Shown here one piece after another: positions 1 through 8,605 of a DNA stretch of 15,975 nt. The DNA is from Pseudomonadota bacterium. GTDB taxonomy: Bacteria > Pseudomonadota > Alphaproteobacteria > Sphingomonadales > Sphingomonadaceae. Position 1 is the stretch's first letter. Each line of letters begins with the position of its first letter. The notes beneath the pieces were generated by a model, which ran no database searches, was not told the origin of the DNA, and saw only the letters and a list, made by a program, of their open reading frames with translations. The stretch lies in contig JAFAEZ010000075.1 in NCBI GenBank assembly GCA_023423775.1, positions 1 through 15,975 on the forward strand. Direction: 5' to 3'. Position numbers and translations under genes: made by a program.

Positions 1-816
1 GGCCTCTTCGGCGGTCCGCGCCATGCCGACGATGCCGCCGGCCGGCCCCGACAGGATCGCGTCCTTGCCCTGGAAGGCGGCGGCGTCGGTGAGGCCGCCG
101 TTCGACTGCATGAAGAAGAGCCGCGTCTCGGCGCCGAGCGCCGCCACCACCTTGTCGACATAGCGGCGCAGCACCGGCGAGAGATAGGCGTCGACCACGC
201 TGGTATCGCCACGCCCGACCAGCTTGATCAGCGGCCCGACCTCGTGACTCACCGAAAGCTGGGTGAAGCCGATCTCGCGCGCGATCGCCGCCACCGCCGC
301 CTCGTGCGCGGTCCAGCGCCAGCCGTGCATCAGCACGATCGCCAGCGCGCGGTAGCCCGCGGCATAAGCCGCCTGCAGGTCGGCCCGCGCCTTCGCCTCG
401 TCGAGCGGCCGCACCACCTCCCCGCCCGCGGTCACCCGTTCGTCGATCTCGACGACATGGCCGTAGAGCGGCTCGGGCAGGACGATGGCGCGCGCGAAGA
501 TATCGGGCCGCGCCTGATAGCCGATCCGCAGCGCGTCGCCGAACCCGCGCGTGATCGCCAGCGCGACCGGTTCGCCCTTGCGCTCGAGCAGGGCGTTGGT
601 CGCGACGGTGGTTCCCATCTTCACCGATCGGATCGGCGCCGCGCCGCATTCGGCCAGGATCTGCCTGATCCCCGCCACCGCCGCGTCGTCGTAGCGCTCG
701 GGATTGTCCGACAGCAATTTGCGCGTGACCAAGGCCCCGTCCGGCCCGCGCGCGACGATGTCGGTGAAGGTGCCGCCGCGGTCGATCGAGAAGGTCCAGC
801 CGGTTGCGTCGTTCAA
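1..816 (-). CDS. 5-oxoprolinase (ATP-hydrolysing), N-terminal part; gene runs off the left edge
   Basis: The visible 272 codons encode the N-terminal part of a hydantoinase A / 5-oxoprolinase family protein, which opens 5-oxoproline (pyroglutamate) to glutamate at the cost of ATP in the cytoplasm. Residues 12-19 read DRGGTFTD, the phosphate-binding loop; the Arg after Asp is the form I associate with 5-oxoprolinases, whereas many stand-alone HyuA proteins have DIGGTFTD. MGTTVATNALLERKGE (67-82), QARPDIF (101-107), a MHGW segment and SGPAGG (256-261, start of the hydantoinase A catalytic domain) follow in family order. I chose the TTG at 816 as start: no ATG or GTG lies close by in frame, GAGAGG sits 9 bases upstream, and the protein begins just before the first beta strand as in relatives. 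The full bacterial enzyme is usually about 1,200 residues, so most of it, including any HyuB-like half, is outside the window. It follows tamB by about 70 bases and may share its transcript. A HyuA-only N-methylhydantoinase subunit is the alternative. Confidence 0.85.
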   Translation of the reverse strand, partial: MNDATGWTFSIDRGGTFTDIVARGPDGALVTRKLLSDNPERYDDAAVAGIRQILAECGAAPIRSVKMGTTVATNALLERKGEPVALAITRGFGDALRIGYQARPDIFARAIVLPEPLYGHVVEIDERVTAGGEVVRPLDEAKARADLQAAYAAGYRALAIVLMHGWRWTAHEAAVAAIAREIGFTQLSVSHEVGPLIKLVGRGDTSVVDAYLSPVLRRYVDKVVAALGAETRLFFMQSNGGLTDAAAFQGKDAILSGPAGGIVGMARTAEEA

Positions 817-825
817 GACCTGGCA

Positions 826-831
826 CCTCTC
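826..831 (-). promoter_or_regulatory. Shine-Dalgarno site supporting a TTG start of the 5-oxoprolinase gene
   Basis: GAGAGG on the minus strand lies nine bases before the TTG codon at 816-814. A nearby ATG (834-832) is in another frame that stops after six codons, so this site decides the start. The 70-base gap between tamB and this gene holds no clear terminator. Confidence 0.5.
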
Positions 832-886
832 ATCGCGACCCCGCAGCATTGGCCGCGCAATGAAGCGCGCGCCGCCCCCGCGCAAC

Positions 887-3800
887 TCAATATTGCTTGC
901 GATACCGAAGATTTACGTTGGTGCTGCCCGCCGTGCCGGTCTGCGAGAGCAGGCTCAGCGCCTTCGACAGGGCGATCTCGATCTGGGTGGCGGTGAAGCC
1001 GCGCGTGTCGGTGATCACCTCCAGGTAGATCTTGTTGCTGATGTAGAAGCCCGCCGAGATCGCAGTGCCGCGCCCGGTCGCCTCGTCGGCGCCGAGGATG
1101 CGCAGCCGGCTGAGCCCGGTCGCCGAGCGCAATTTGCCGAGCGGATTCAGCCCGCCGCCGCTGCCGCGCAGCGTATTGAGCGAGGCGCCGAGCTGGACGA
1201 CCTGGAGCGCGCTCAGCTCGTTCACCGAGCCGCCGAACAGCAATCGGGCCATGATTTCGTCCTGCGGCAGCGCCGGCGAGGAGCTGAAGCGGATCTGCGG
1301 ATCGGTCGAGCGGCCGCTGATCGCCAGCGTCACCGTGACGTCCTCGACCTCGCCCTCGGCGACCACGTTGAGCCGCGGGTCCATCGGCGTGCTGCCGGTG
1401 AACTCGACCTCGCCGGTGGTGAGGTCGAAGCGGTTGCCGGCGAAGCTGATCGTGCCGCGGATCACCTCGGCGCTGCCGGTGATGACGGGAGCCGAGGTCG
1501 TGCCGCGCACGCGCAGGTCCGTGCCCCATTCCGATTCGAGCCCCATGCCCGACACGAACACTTCATTTTCGGCGCGCAGGCGCAGATCGAGCTTCCAGAT
1601 GCTGGGCGGCCGGTCGCGGCTGACCATCTCGTCGGGCCGCACCAGCGGCTCGCCCTTGCGATGGACGCCCTGCAGCTCGACCACTTCCGCCGCGCCCTGG
1701 CGGATGATCTGGTAGCGCACTTCGGGCAGGCGCAGGTCGCCGCTGATCAAGGCGCCCTGGGCCGGACTGTTGGTCACCGCCACATTGCCGCTCACGGTGG
1801 CGCCGAGCGATTCGCTGCGCGCAAGCTGGGCGCGGTCGAAGACCAGCCGGATGTCGACCGGGAAGCCCGCGCCCGCGGCCAGGCTGACCCGGCCGGTGCC
1901 GGTCACCGTGCCGCTGCCGGCGCGGCCGTTGAGCTGCGTGATTTCGAAAGTCGAGCTGGTGAAGCGTCCCTGCAGGGCGAGGTTGGTGATGCGCGTTCCG
2001 AACGTCTCGTCGACGAAGGTGAGGTTGTTGGCGCGCACCACCCCGGTAAATTGCGGGTTCTGGACGCGGCCCGAGAAATCGGCGGCGATGCCGATTGGCC
2101 CCGACAATTGCTGGTCGGCGATCCCGGTCAGCGACCACAGCACCTGGGCCGGGCCGTTATAGCGTATCCCGCCCGCAAGCGGCGAGGCGAGCAGTCGCGT
2201 CATCCAGCCGCCGGCCGAAGACGACAGCGGCTGCAGCCGCGCCTGAAGCCGGCCGATGATCGCGCCCTGCCGGCGGATCACCGCTGCCAGCGCGCCGCCG
2301 GTCGGTCGGAGCTGGCCGACGAGGGCGACGTTCACCGGCTCGGAGAGGGTCGCGACGCCGGTGCGCGTGAAATTGGTGATCGTGATCCGCGCGTCGGCCT
2401 GCGGGAAGGACGCGCCCGACGGCTGGGCGAAGTCGAGACTGCCATTGGCGCGGCCGCCGAGCCCAAGGCCGGGCGAGAAGGCGTTGACGATCGAAAGGTC
2501 GAGATTCTCCATCCGCGACTGGATCGTCAGGCCGTTGCCCCAGCGCCCGGCGAGGCGGACATTGCCCTGCGGGAAGACCAGGGTGGCGGGCGCCAGCACC
2601 CAATCATTGCCGACCTTGCTGACCTCCGCCGGGCGCGCGAGGCGGAAGGCGAGGCGATTGATCGTGCCCTGCGCCGCGGCCCGGACATGGTCCGGAGTCA
2701 GCGCGACATTGGCGGCCACCCGATAGGGCACGCCGCTGCGTCCCTGTGCGACGATCTGGGCGTTGCCGCGGCCGCCTTGGTAGTTGATCCGCGCCCGGGC
2801 GGTCTCGATCTGGAATTGGCCGCTGCGCAGGCCGGCGAGCTGGACGTCGCCGACGATCGAAGGCGCGGTAGGATACAGGATTGCGGTCGCCTGGATGATG
2901 CCGCGCTGGATCAGGATCGGCGTTTCCCCCGGCACGGTCGCGCCGTTCGCCCGCGCTGAGATGTCGGCGCGCTGGTAGCGGCCGGCGGCGGCGAGCCGGA
3001 CGACGCCGTCCACGCCCTGGCCGCTGATCCGCAGCGTGCCGGCATAGGGGCCCGCCGGAGTCTGCACGACCCGGCCGGTGAAGGTGAAGCCGGCGAACAG
3101 CAAGCGGTGGACGTCGATCGTCATCGGACCGCGGCCGGTGAGGATCGTCACGTCGGCGCTGAACGGGCCATATTGGGAGGTGCCGGTGGCGGTGATGCGA
3201 TAGCCGTTGGCGGTAGCGCGGATTTGCGCATCGACATTGGCGAGGCCGATGCCGAAGCCGGGACGCGACGCGCGCAGATGCACGTTGGGCGCGCTCGCCG
3301 TGCCGGTGAGCGTCACGGCAAGCGGCCCGTAGGCGGTGGAATCGCCGACGAGACGGAAGTCGATCGTCCCGTCGGGCCGGTAGACGCCGCTGCCCGATGT
3401 GATCCGCAGTTGCGGGGAGGCGAGGCGGATCGAGTTGAGGCGGATAAGGCCGGCCGAGTCCATGTCGATCTGCGCACTCGCGACGGCGTTGCCGCCCAGG
3501 AAGTCGCGCGCCGACGCATTGTCGATCCGGCGCGTCCGGACGGCGACCCGGCCGCTGATCCCGAAGCCCTGGCCCTGGCTTACAACGTCGAGCTTCGAAT
3601 CGATGTCGAGCAGCCCCACCCCCTCGACCAGATAGTTGTTGATGCGGCCCTGCAGCCCGGCGCGATATTCGCCGCGAGCGATATTGGCCGCGATGACCGC
3701 CGTCGCATTGAGCTTGTCGGAGCGGATGCGGAGGTCGTCCGACAGAATCGACGACCCGGCCATGTTGAGCGTGCCGTCCAGCGCGATGTTGGTCAGCAAT

Positions 3801-5107
3801 CCCCCCACCGCCGCATTGAGGCCCGTGATCCGCCGCGCCGTCGCCGAGACCGGGATCGTGATGCGGTCGCCGAGGACCCGGCCGCGGCCGCGCGCGCGCA
3901 GTCCTTCCACGATTGTACCGTCGAAGCCCAGTGCCGCCGCCTGGAGGTCATAGGCGACCACCGGCCGGGCAAATGCGCCGTTCAGCACCATCGCCAGCCG
4001 GACGTCGCGGCCGCTGAGGTTGGGAGCAATCGCGCCGGGCCTCGCGAGGCGCGCCGCGACGCGAAGTCCGTTAAACTCGCTGCGGCCGAGATCGATCACG
4101 CCCTCCGCCGCCACCGCGGCCGCGGGCGACATCAGCCGCAGCCGCGTATCGGCCCTGCGCTCGGCAAGCGTGGTCACTAGGTTTACCTGGACTAAGGGCG
4201 AGACGAGCCGCTGCAGCGGCCCTTCGGCCATCATCAAGGCGGGCCGGAGCGGACCATTGACCTGGAACGTGCCGTCGCGACCGGTGATTGCCAGATTGGC
4301 GAAGCCCTGCCCGCCGAGGTCCGCGCGGGCGCGGCCTTTCCACTCCTTCCAGCTCCCCTTGCCTTCCAGCGCCGCCACCAAAGGCTGGTCGAGCCCGGCA
4401 AGCCCGGCGACGAAGCCGTCGGCGGGCGCACGGATGCGGGCATCGACATCGAAGCGATTGTCGTCGGGCACGGCATCGAGCCGCAAAGTCAGCCGGTCGC
4501 CGCCGGCGAAGCCCGGCGCGACAATCGCCGCCACGTCGGCCGAGACCTGAGCGCGGCGGTCGGCGATCTTGGCGCCGCCGGAAAGGCGAAGGAGGTGCCG
4601 CTGCCCAGTCACCGCGGGATCGACGAGAAGCCGCCCGACGTCGAAGCGGCCGATGTCGATATCGATGTCCGGCAGGGTCGGCGCGTTGGGATCGCCGGGT
4701 TTCAGCTCGGGCAGGCGCCGCAAATGCGCCTCGGGGATCGACAGCGCCTTGATGTCGATATGGTTGCGGAAATAGGCGAACGGCCGCCAGTCGAGTTCCG
4801 CCCGCGGCGCAGTGAAGAAGACGCCCTTCGGGTCCTTGAGCGTGATGTCGTGGACGATCAGCTCGCCGTAGAGCGACCCCTCGATGCGGCCGACGTCGAT
4901 GTCGAGGCCGGACGCCATTTCGAGATTGTTGATCTGGCGCACGACATAGCCGCGGCCGAGTTCGGTATTGAGGCCAAAATAGAGTGCCGCGACCAGGAGC
5001 AGCAGGCCCCCGGCGGCGATGCCCGCCCATTTCGCGATGGTGGCGCCGCGCCCGCGGGGGGCGGGAGCAGCCGGCGCTGGCGTGTCGAGGACGGTGTCGC
5101 TGGCCAT
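887..5107 (-). CDS. tamB: Translocation and assembly module protein TamB (DUF490 family)
   Basis: A 1,406-residue protein of the TamB/AsmA-like bridge family. Known members are anchored in the inner membrane, span the periplasm as a long beta-rich groove and work with TamA in outer-membrane protein assembly and in lipid transport. A Pro/Ala-rich cytoplasmic start (residues 1-22) is followed by one hydrophobic anchor (about 27-45). Then comes the typical TamB opening (GRIEGSLYG, VHDITLKDP). The middle is long, repetitive and beta-rich. The C-terminal DUF490 domain carries LLFGGSVNELSALQ, LGKLRSATGL and ISNKIYLEVITDTRG, and the last residues are RYRKQY, an aromatic ending typical of the family. 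The start is the ATG at 5107, which shares one base with the tamA stop (TGATG), so translation is probably coupled. The open frame extends upstream to 6016, but that part is antisense-type shadow inside tamA with no membrane anchor. Length and gene order agree with proteobacterial tamAB. Confidence 0.95.
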   Translation of the reverse strand: MASDTVLDTPAPAAPAPRGRGATIAKWAGIAAGGLLLLVAALYFGLNTELGRGYVVRQINNLEMASGLDIDVGRIEGSLYGELIVHDITLKDPKGVFFTAPRAELDWRPFAYFRNHIDIKALSIPEAHLRRLPELKPGDPNAPTLPDIDIDIGRFDVGRLLVDPAVTGQRHLLRLSGGAKIADRRAQVSADVAAIVAPGFAGGDRLTLRLDAVPDDNRFDVDARIRAPADGFVAGLAGLDQPLVAALEGKGSWKEWKGRARADLGGQGFANLAITGRDGTFQVNGPLRPALMMAEGPLQRLVSPLVQVNLVTTLAERRADTRLRLMSPAAAVAAEGVIDLGRSEFNGLRVAARLARPGAIAPNLSGRDVRLAMVLNGAFARPVVAYDLQAAALGFDGTIVEGLRARGRGRVLGDRITIPVSATARRITGLNAAVGGLLTNIALDGTLNMAGSSILSDDLRIRSDKLNATAVIAANIARGEYRAGLQGRINNYLVEGVGLLDIDSKLDVVSQGQGFGISGRVAVRTRRIDNASARDFLGGNAVASAQIDMDSAGLIRLNSIRLASPQLRITSGSGVYRPDGTIDFRLVGDSTAYGPLAVTLTGTASAPNVHLRASRPGFGIGLANVDAQIRATANGYRITATGTSQYGPFSADVTILTGRGPMTIDVHRLLFAGFTFTGRVVQTPAGPYAGTLRISGQGVDGVVRLAAAGRYQRADISARANGATVPGETPILIQRGIIQATAILYPTAPSIVGDVQLAGLRSGQFQIETARARINYQGGRGNAQIVAQGRSGVPYRVAANVALTPDHVRAAAQGTINRLAFRLARPAEVSKVGNDWVLAPATLVFPQGNVRLAGRWGNGLTIQSRMENLDLSIVNAFSPGLGLGGRANGSLDFAQPSGASFPQADARITITNFTRTGVATLSEPVNVALVGQLRPTGGALAAVIRRQGAIIGRLQARLQPLSSSAGGWMTRLLASPLAGGIRYNGPAQVLWSLTGIADQQLSGPIGIAADFSGRVQNPQFTGVVRANNLTFVDETFGTRITNLALQGRFTSSTFEITQLNGRAGSGTVTGTGRVSLAAGAGFPVDIRLVFDRAQLARSESLGATVSGNVAVTNSPAQGALISGDLRLPEVRYQIIRQGAAEVVELQGVHRKGEPLVRPDEMVSRDRPPSIWKLDLRLRAENEVFVSGMGLESEWGTDLRVRGTTSAPVITGSAEVIRGTISFAGNRFDLTTGEVEFTGSTPMDPRLNVVAEGEVEDVTVTLAISGRSTDPQIRFSSSPALPQDEIMARLLFGGSVNELSALQVVQLGASLNTLRGSGGGLNPLGKLRSATGLSRLRILGADEATGRGTAISAGFYISNKIYLEVITDTRGFTATQIEIALSKALSLLSQTGTAGSTNVNLRYRKQY

Positions 5108-7149
5108 CAGAAGGCCTGCCCGATCGAGATATAGACGGCGACGCGCGATTCGCCGGGCTTGCGGCCGATGGGGGTCGCCACGTCGACGCGCAGCGGCCCG
5201 AAATTGGTGTAGAGACGGCCGCCGATGCCGACGCCGAAGCGCATGCTGTCGAACGTCGGATATTGCGCCTCGTAAACCTGGCCGGCATCGACGAAACCGA
5301 CGATTCCGTAGTTTCCGAAGCGGTAGCGGCCCTCGAGCGCGAACTCGGCAAGGCTGCGGCCGCCGATCGGCTTGTTGTCGAGGTCCTTCGGCCCAAGCTC
5401 CTGATAGCCATAGCCGCGCACCGACCCGCCGCCGCCGCCGTAGAAGCGGCGCGACGGAACCAGGCTGTCGCGCTCGATGCCGTAGATCGAGCCGAGCCGC
5501 GCCCGGCCCGCCAGCACGAAACTGTCGCCGAACGAACGGTAGACGCTGCCCTCGATCAGGTTGCGGATATAGGGGTTGGTGCCGTTGCCGAGCGACACTT
5601 CCGGATTGGTGCGTGCCAACAGGCGGAAACCCTTGGTCGGATCGAGCAGGCTGTCGCTGCGGTCGTAGCCGATCTGGCCGAGCAGCCCGCCGATGAAGAA
5701 GGCGTCGCTGAGCGCCAGCCGCGGCCGGCCGGTACGCACCTCGTTGGTCGCGATCAGCTCTGCGCCATAGGCATAGGTCCAGCGCTTCTGCCAGATCGGC
5801 GTCGACTCCCGAGTGACCCGGCCGGTGAGCTGCGCAGTATAGCCCTGGAAGGCCGGGTAGTCGCGGCGTCCGGCCTCGGCACTCAGCCAGACCGTGCGGT
5901 CGCGCTTGCCTGCGTTGGAGCGGCGGAAGCTGACGCTGGCGGATTGCTCCTGCGTGCCTGCCACCGCCGCGACGCGAAGCGCGCCTTCGGGCGGGAATAT
6001 GTTGCGATGCTCCCACGCCCCTTCGACGCGCAGGCCTTCGCCCGTGCTGTAGCCGCCGCTCGCCGTCAGCGAACGGGCCGGCCCCGCATCCTGGCGCACA
6101 AGGATGTTCACAAATTCGGTGCCGTCCTCGGCTTTCTCACCGGTCGGCACGACCTCGGCGGAAACCGAGCTGAACAGGTTGGTCGCGACCATCGCTTCCC
6201 GAAGGTCATCGACCATGCGCCGATCGTATAGATCGCCGCGTTCGAACCGCGACAGCACGCCGACATGCTTGGCGTCGAAAGCAAGGTCGCCTTCGGTCGT
6301 GAAACCGCCGAAGCGGGCGCGGATGCCCGGATCGACGGGCAGAACATAGTCGCCGAGCATCGTCGCCCCGTCGAGCGAGATGTCGCGCTGCCCCAAGGAG
6401 GCGAACGGATAGCCCTGTTCGGGCAGACGCAGCAGGACGTTGGCCTCGGCGCCCTGCACCGCCGCCGCCACGATCGGGTCACCGCTCTTCAGCGGCAGCG
6501 CCTCGCGGGCGAGCCCCGGAGGCACCGTCTCCGGGCCGCTAATGGTGATTTCGCCGAGATGGTAGCGCTTGCCGGGTGAGGCGGTGATGGTGACGCGCAG
6601 CCGGCCCGGAGAGTCGGGCACTTGCTCGGACACGGCCAGCGCCGTGGCATCGTAATAACCCTCCGAGCGCAGCAGGCGCACGGCCAGCGCCTCGTCTTCG
6701 CGCGCGCGCGCCGCGACCATCGCGCCGTTGGTCGCTTCGCCGTCGCCATCCTCGAGCGCGGAGAGTTCGCGAAAGCGGCCTTCGAGGTCGACCTCGTCAA
6801 AGCCTTCGAGTTCGAGCGTGTAGCGCACGGGCTCGGGGGCGGCCGTGTCTTCGGTGGTGGGCGGCGGCGGCGTAACGTCGAAGGTTGCGAGCGGCGGCAG
6901 CGGCTCGGTCAGCGCCGGATCGACCAGCTGGGCGTCCGGAACGGTCTCGGCGTCGACATCGGCCGGCATCGGCGCCGCTTCGATCGGTTCGAGCGGAGCG
7001 TCGAGCGACGGCAGCTGTTCCTCGAATTCCTGGTCCGAGACGATCGGCGCGTTCGGGTCCTGCTCCGGCGGCGTCTGCGCACGACTTTCGGCGCCCAGCA
7101 CCAGAGCGCCGACCGCCACCGCCGCGAATAACCTCCCGCGCCCTACCAA
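5107..7149 (-). CDS. tamA: Autotransporter assembly complex outer-membrane protein TamA (Omp85 family)
   Basis: An Omp85-family barrel protein, the outer-membrane half of the translocation and assembly module with TamB. From the TTG at 7149 it has 680 residues: a signal peptide (about 1-24, cut likely after SRA), an unusual acidic Pro/Ala-rich linker (about 25-107) and POTRA-type domains (about 108-345, with RSEGYYDA, PGKRYHLGEITISG and LPEQGYPFA). A C-terminal 16-strand-type barrel follows. VRGY at 577-580 in a glycine-rich loop is the Omp85 loop-6 signature, and the last residue is Phe, as expected for an outer-membrane protein. The frame is open to another TTG at 7269, which would put 40 hydrophilic residues before the signal peptide and leave only 25 bases to the divergent ugd start. 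TTG at 7149 has GGAGG upstream and gives a clean signal peptide, so I prefer it. The linker makes it longer than the roughly 580-residue E. coli protein. BamA is less likely because the BamA neighbours (rseP, skp, lpx genes) are absent and tamB follows. Confidence 0.9.
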   Translation of the reverse strand: MVGRGRLFAAVAVGALVLGAESRAQTPPEQDPNAPIVSDQEFEEQLPSLDAPLEPIEAAPMPADVDAETVPDAQLVDPALTEPLPPLATFDVTPPPPTTEDTAAPEPVRYTLELEGFDEVDLEGRFRELSALEDGDGEATNGAMVAARAREDEALAVRLLRSEGYYDATALAVSEQVPDSPGRLRVTITASPGKRYHLGEITISGPETVPPGLAREALPLKSGDPIVAAAVQGAEANVLLRLPEQGYPFASLGQRDISLDGATMLGDYVLPVDPGIRARFGGFTTEGDLAFDAKHVGVLSRFERGDLYDRRMVDDLREAMVATNLFSSVSAEVVPTGEKAEDGTEFVNILVRQDAGPARSLTASGGYSTGEGLRVEGAWEHRNIFPPEGALRVAAVAGTQEQSASVSFRRSNAGKRDRTVWLSAEAGRRDYPAFQGYTAQLTGRVTRESTPIWQKRWTYAYGAELIATNEVRTGRPRLALSDAFFIGGLLGQIGYDRSDSLLDPTKGFRLLARTNPEVSLGNGTNPYIRNLIEGSVYRSFGDSFVLAGRARLGSIYGIERDSLVPSRRFYGGGGGSVRGYGYQELGPKDLDNKPIGGRSLAEFALEGRYRFGNYGIVGFVDAGQVYEAQYPTFDSMRFGVGIGGRLYTNFGPLRVDVATPIGRKPGESRVAVYISIGQAF

Positions 7150-7157
7150 AGCTTCCG

Positions 7158-7165
7158 CCCCCTCC
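7158..7165 (-). promoter_or_regulatory. Shine-Dalgarno site supporting the TTG start of tamA
   Basis: GGAGGGGG on the minus strand; its GGAGG core (7165-7161) ends 11 bases before the TTG at 7149-7147. The spacing is somewhat long, but the site is the best in the region and places the start directly before a hydrophobic signal peptide. Confidence 0.5.
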
Positions 7166-7283
7166 GTTGAAAAGGCGAAACGAACCTCTTGTAAAAAAGT
7201 GCCCGGAGTTATGAACTTGGCTCGACACCGGTCTTTCACCTTGCCGCCGGCTTTGTTAAGCGGGCGCAACTTTCACGCCATCT

Positions 7284-7288
7284 GAGGA
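7284..7288 (+). promoter_or_regulatory. Ribosome binding site of ugd
   Basis: GAGGA lies six bases before the ATG at 7295 and fixes the ugd start; the encoded protein begins directly with the first Rossmann strand (MRIAMIGTGYVG). Confidence 0.7.
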
Positions 7289-7294
7289 TCGTCG

Positions 7295-8605
7295 ATGCGT
7301 ATTGCCATGATCGGGACCGGCTATGTCGGCCTCGTCTCCGGAGCCTGCTTTTCGGATTTCGGCCATCATGTCGTGTGCGTCGACAAGGACGCCGGCAAGA
7401 TCGATGCGCTCGAGAAGGGCGTGATGCCGATCTTCGAACCGGGTCTGGACCTGCTGGTCGAGCGCAACGTCAAGGAGGGTCGCCTCTCCTTCACGACCGA
7501 TCTGCCCTCCGCGGTGGCGGATGCCGATGCCGTGTTCATCGCGGTCGGCACGCCGTCGCGCCGCGGCGACGGCCATGCCGATCTGAGTTATGTCTATGGG
7601 GCGACCCGCGAGATTGCCGCGGCGTTGCGCAAGCCGACGGTGGTGGTGACCAAATCGACAGTGCCGGTCGGCACCGGCGATGAGGTCGAGCGCATCATCC
7701 GCGAGGTCGCGCCCGACGCCGAGGCGTGGGTCGTGTCCAATCCCGAATTCCTGCGCGAGGGCGCGGCGATCGAGGACTTCAAGCGCCCCGATCGCATCGT
7801 CGTCGGCACCGAGGACGAGCGCGCCGCGCAGATCATGCGCGAAGTCTATCGCCCGCTCTATCTCAACAAGGCGCCGTTGCTGTTCACCAGCCGCCGCACC
7901 GCCGAACTCACCAAATATGCGGCCAACGCCTTCCTCGCGACCAAGATCACCTTCATTAACGAAATGGCCGATCTTTGCGAAATTGTCGGCGCCGACGTCC
8001 AAGATGTAAGTCGCGGAATTGGCTTGGATAATCGAATTGGCAGCAAGTTTTTGCATGCCGGGCCGGGCTATGGCGGCTCGTGTTTCCCCAAGGATACGCT
8101 GGCGCTGCTAAAGACGGCCGAGGACTTCCAGACGCCGCTTCGCATCGTGGAATCGGTGGTTAGCGTGAATGACGCGCGCAAGCGTGCGATGGGCCGCAAG
8201 GTGATCCAGGCGTTGGGCGGCGAGGCCCGCGGCAAGACGGTGGCGTTGCTCGGCCTCACGTTCAAGCCGAACACCGACGACATGCGCGACGCGCCGTCGA
8301 TCGCCATCGTCCAGGCGCTCGAAGATGCCGGCGCGACGGTCCGCGGCTACGACCCGGAAGGCGTCGAGCAGGCGCGCCCGCTGATGCCCAACGTCACTTT
8401 CTGCGCCGATCCGTACGAAGCGGCCGAGGGCGCCGATGCCGCGGTGATCGTCACGGAATGGGACGTGCTGCGTGCGCTCGATCTGCGACGACTCAAATCG
8501 ACCATGGCCCAGCCGATCCTCGTCGACCTGCGCAACGTCTATCCCCCCGAGGACGCAGCCGAAGCCGGTCTGCAATGGACGGGAATCGGCCGCCGCGCCC
8601 GCTAG
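7295..8605 (+). CDS. ugd: UDP-glucose 6-dehydrogenase
   Basis: This 436-residue cytoplasmic enzyme oxidises UDP-glucose to UDP-glucuronate with two NAD+, feeding exopolysaccharide, capsule or lipid glycan synthesis. The N-terminal Rossmann fold carries GTGYVG (7-12) and an acidic residue at the end of strand 2 (Asp30), which selects NAD. VGTPSRRGDG, STVPVGTGDE and NPEFLREGAAIEDF are conserved family blocks, and PGYGGSCFPKDT holds the catalytic Cys263. LLGLTFKPNTDDMRDAPS and the C-terminal nucleotide-binding domain complete it. Length is normal for bacterial Ugd. It stands alone on the plus strand, divergent from tamA and convergent with the GDP-mannose gene, sharing a CTAG stop with it. GDP-mannose 6-dehydrogenase is the nearest alternative, but the overall motif set fits UDP-glucose dehydrogenase better. 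Confidence 0.95.
   Translation: MRIAMIGTGYVGLVSGACFSDFGHHVVCVDKDAGKIDALEKGVMPIFEPGLDLLVERNVKEGRLSFTTDLPSAVADADAVFIAVGTPSRRGDGHADLSYVYGATREIAAALRKPTVVVTKSTVPVGTGDEVERIIREVAPDAEAWVVSNPEFLREGAAIEDFKRPDRIVVGTEDERAAQIMREVYRPLYLNKAPLLFTSRRTAELTKYAANAFLATKITFINEMADLCEIVGADVQDVSRGIGLDNRIGSKFLHAGPGYGGSCFPKDTLALLKTAEDFQTPLRIVESVVSVNDARKRAMGRKVIQALGGEARGKTVALLGLTFKPNTDDMRDAPSIAIVQALEDAGATVRGYDPEGVEQARPLMPNVTFCADPYEAAEGADAAVIVTEWDVLRALDLRRLKSTMAQPILVDLRNVYPPEDAAEAGLQWTGIGRRAR
8602..8605. other. CTAG shared stop codon of two convergent genes
   Basis: The palindromic tetranucleotide CTAG supplies TAG at 8603-8605 for ugd on the plus strand and TAG at 8604-8602 for the guanylyltransferase gene on the minus strand. 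The two coding regions overlap by four bases, leaving no room for a terminator between them. Confidence 0.95.

Larger units (their letters stand above)
7150..7294. promoter_or_regulatory. Divergent intergenic region between tamA and ugd
   Basis: About 145 bases separate the preferred tamA start from the ugd start, so both promoters must lie here. The stretch is visibly less GC-rich than its surroundings, with a run of six A at about 7193-7198 and the dyad AGTT-ATG-AACT at 7207-7217. I see no convincing -35/-10 pair on either strand. The best minus-strand -10-like hexamer is CATAAC inside the dyad region, without a good -35. A GAGGA Shine-Dalgarno site for ugd is at 7284-7288. Confidence 0.5.

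Noticed and set aside
853..885. Eight-base direct repeat CCGCGCAA (853-860 and 878-885) between tamB and the 5-oxoprolinase gene
   Set aside because: A short repeat in GC-rich DNA is expected by chance, and no partner structure or stem with T-run makes it a terminator or operator.
704..2959. 751-codon plus-strand open frame opposite tamB
   Set aside because: It is a GC-driven antisense shadow: rich in Arg, Ala, Asp and Gly without domains, and lies opposite a well-supported tamB.
5108..6016. N-terminal extension of the tamB frame up to 6016
   Set aside because: The extension lies inside tamA in another frame, has low-complexity Arg-rich content, and would bury the membrane anchor that naturally starts at the ATG at 5107.
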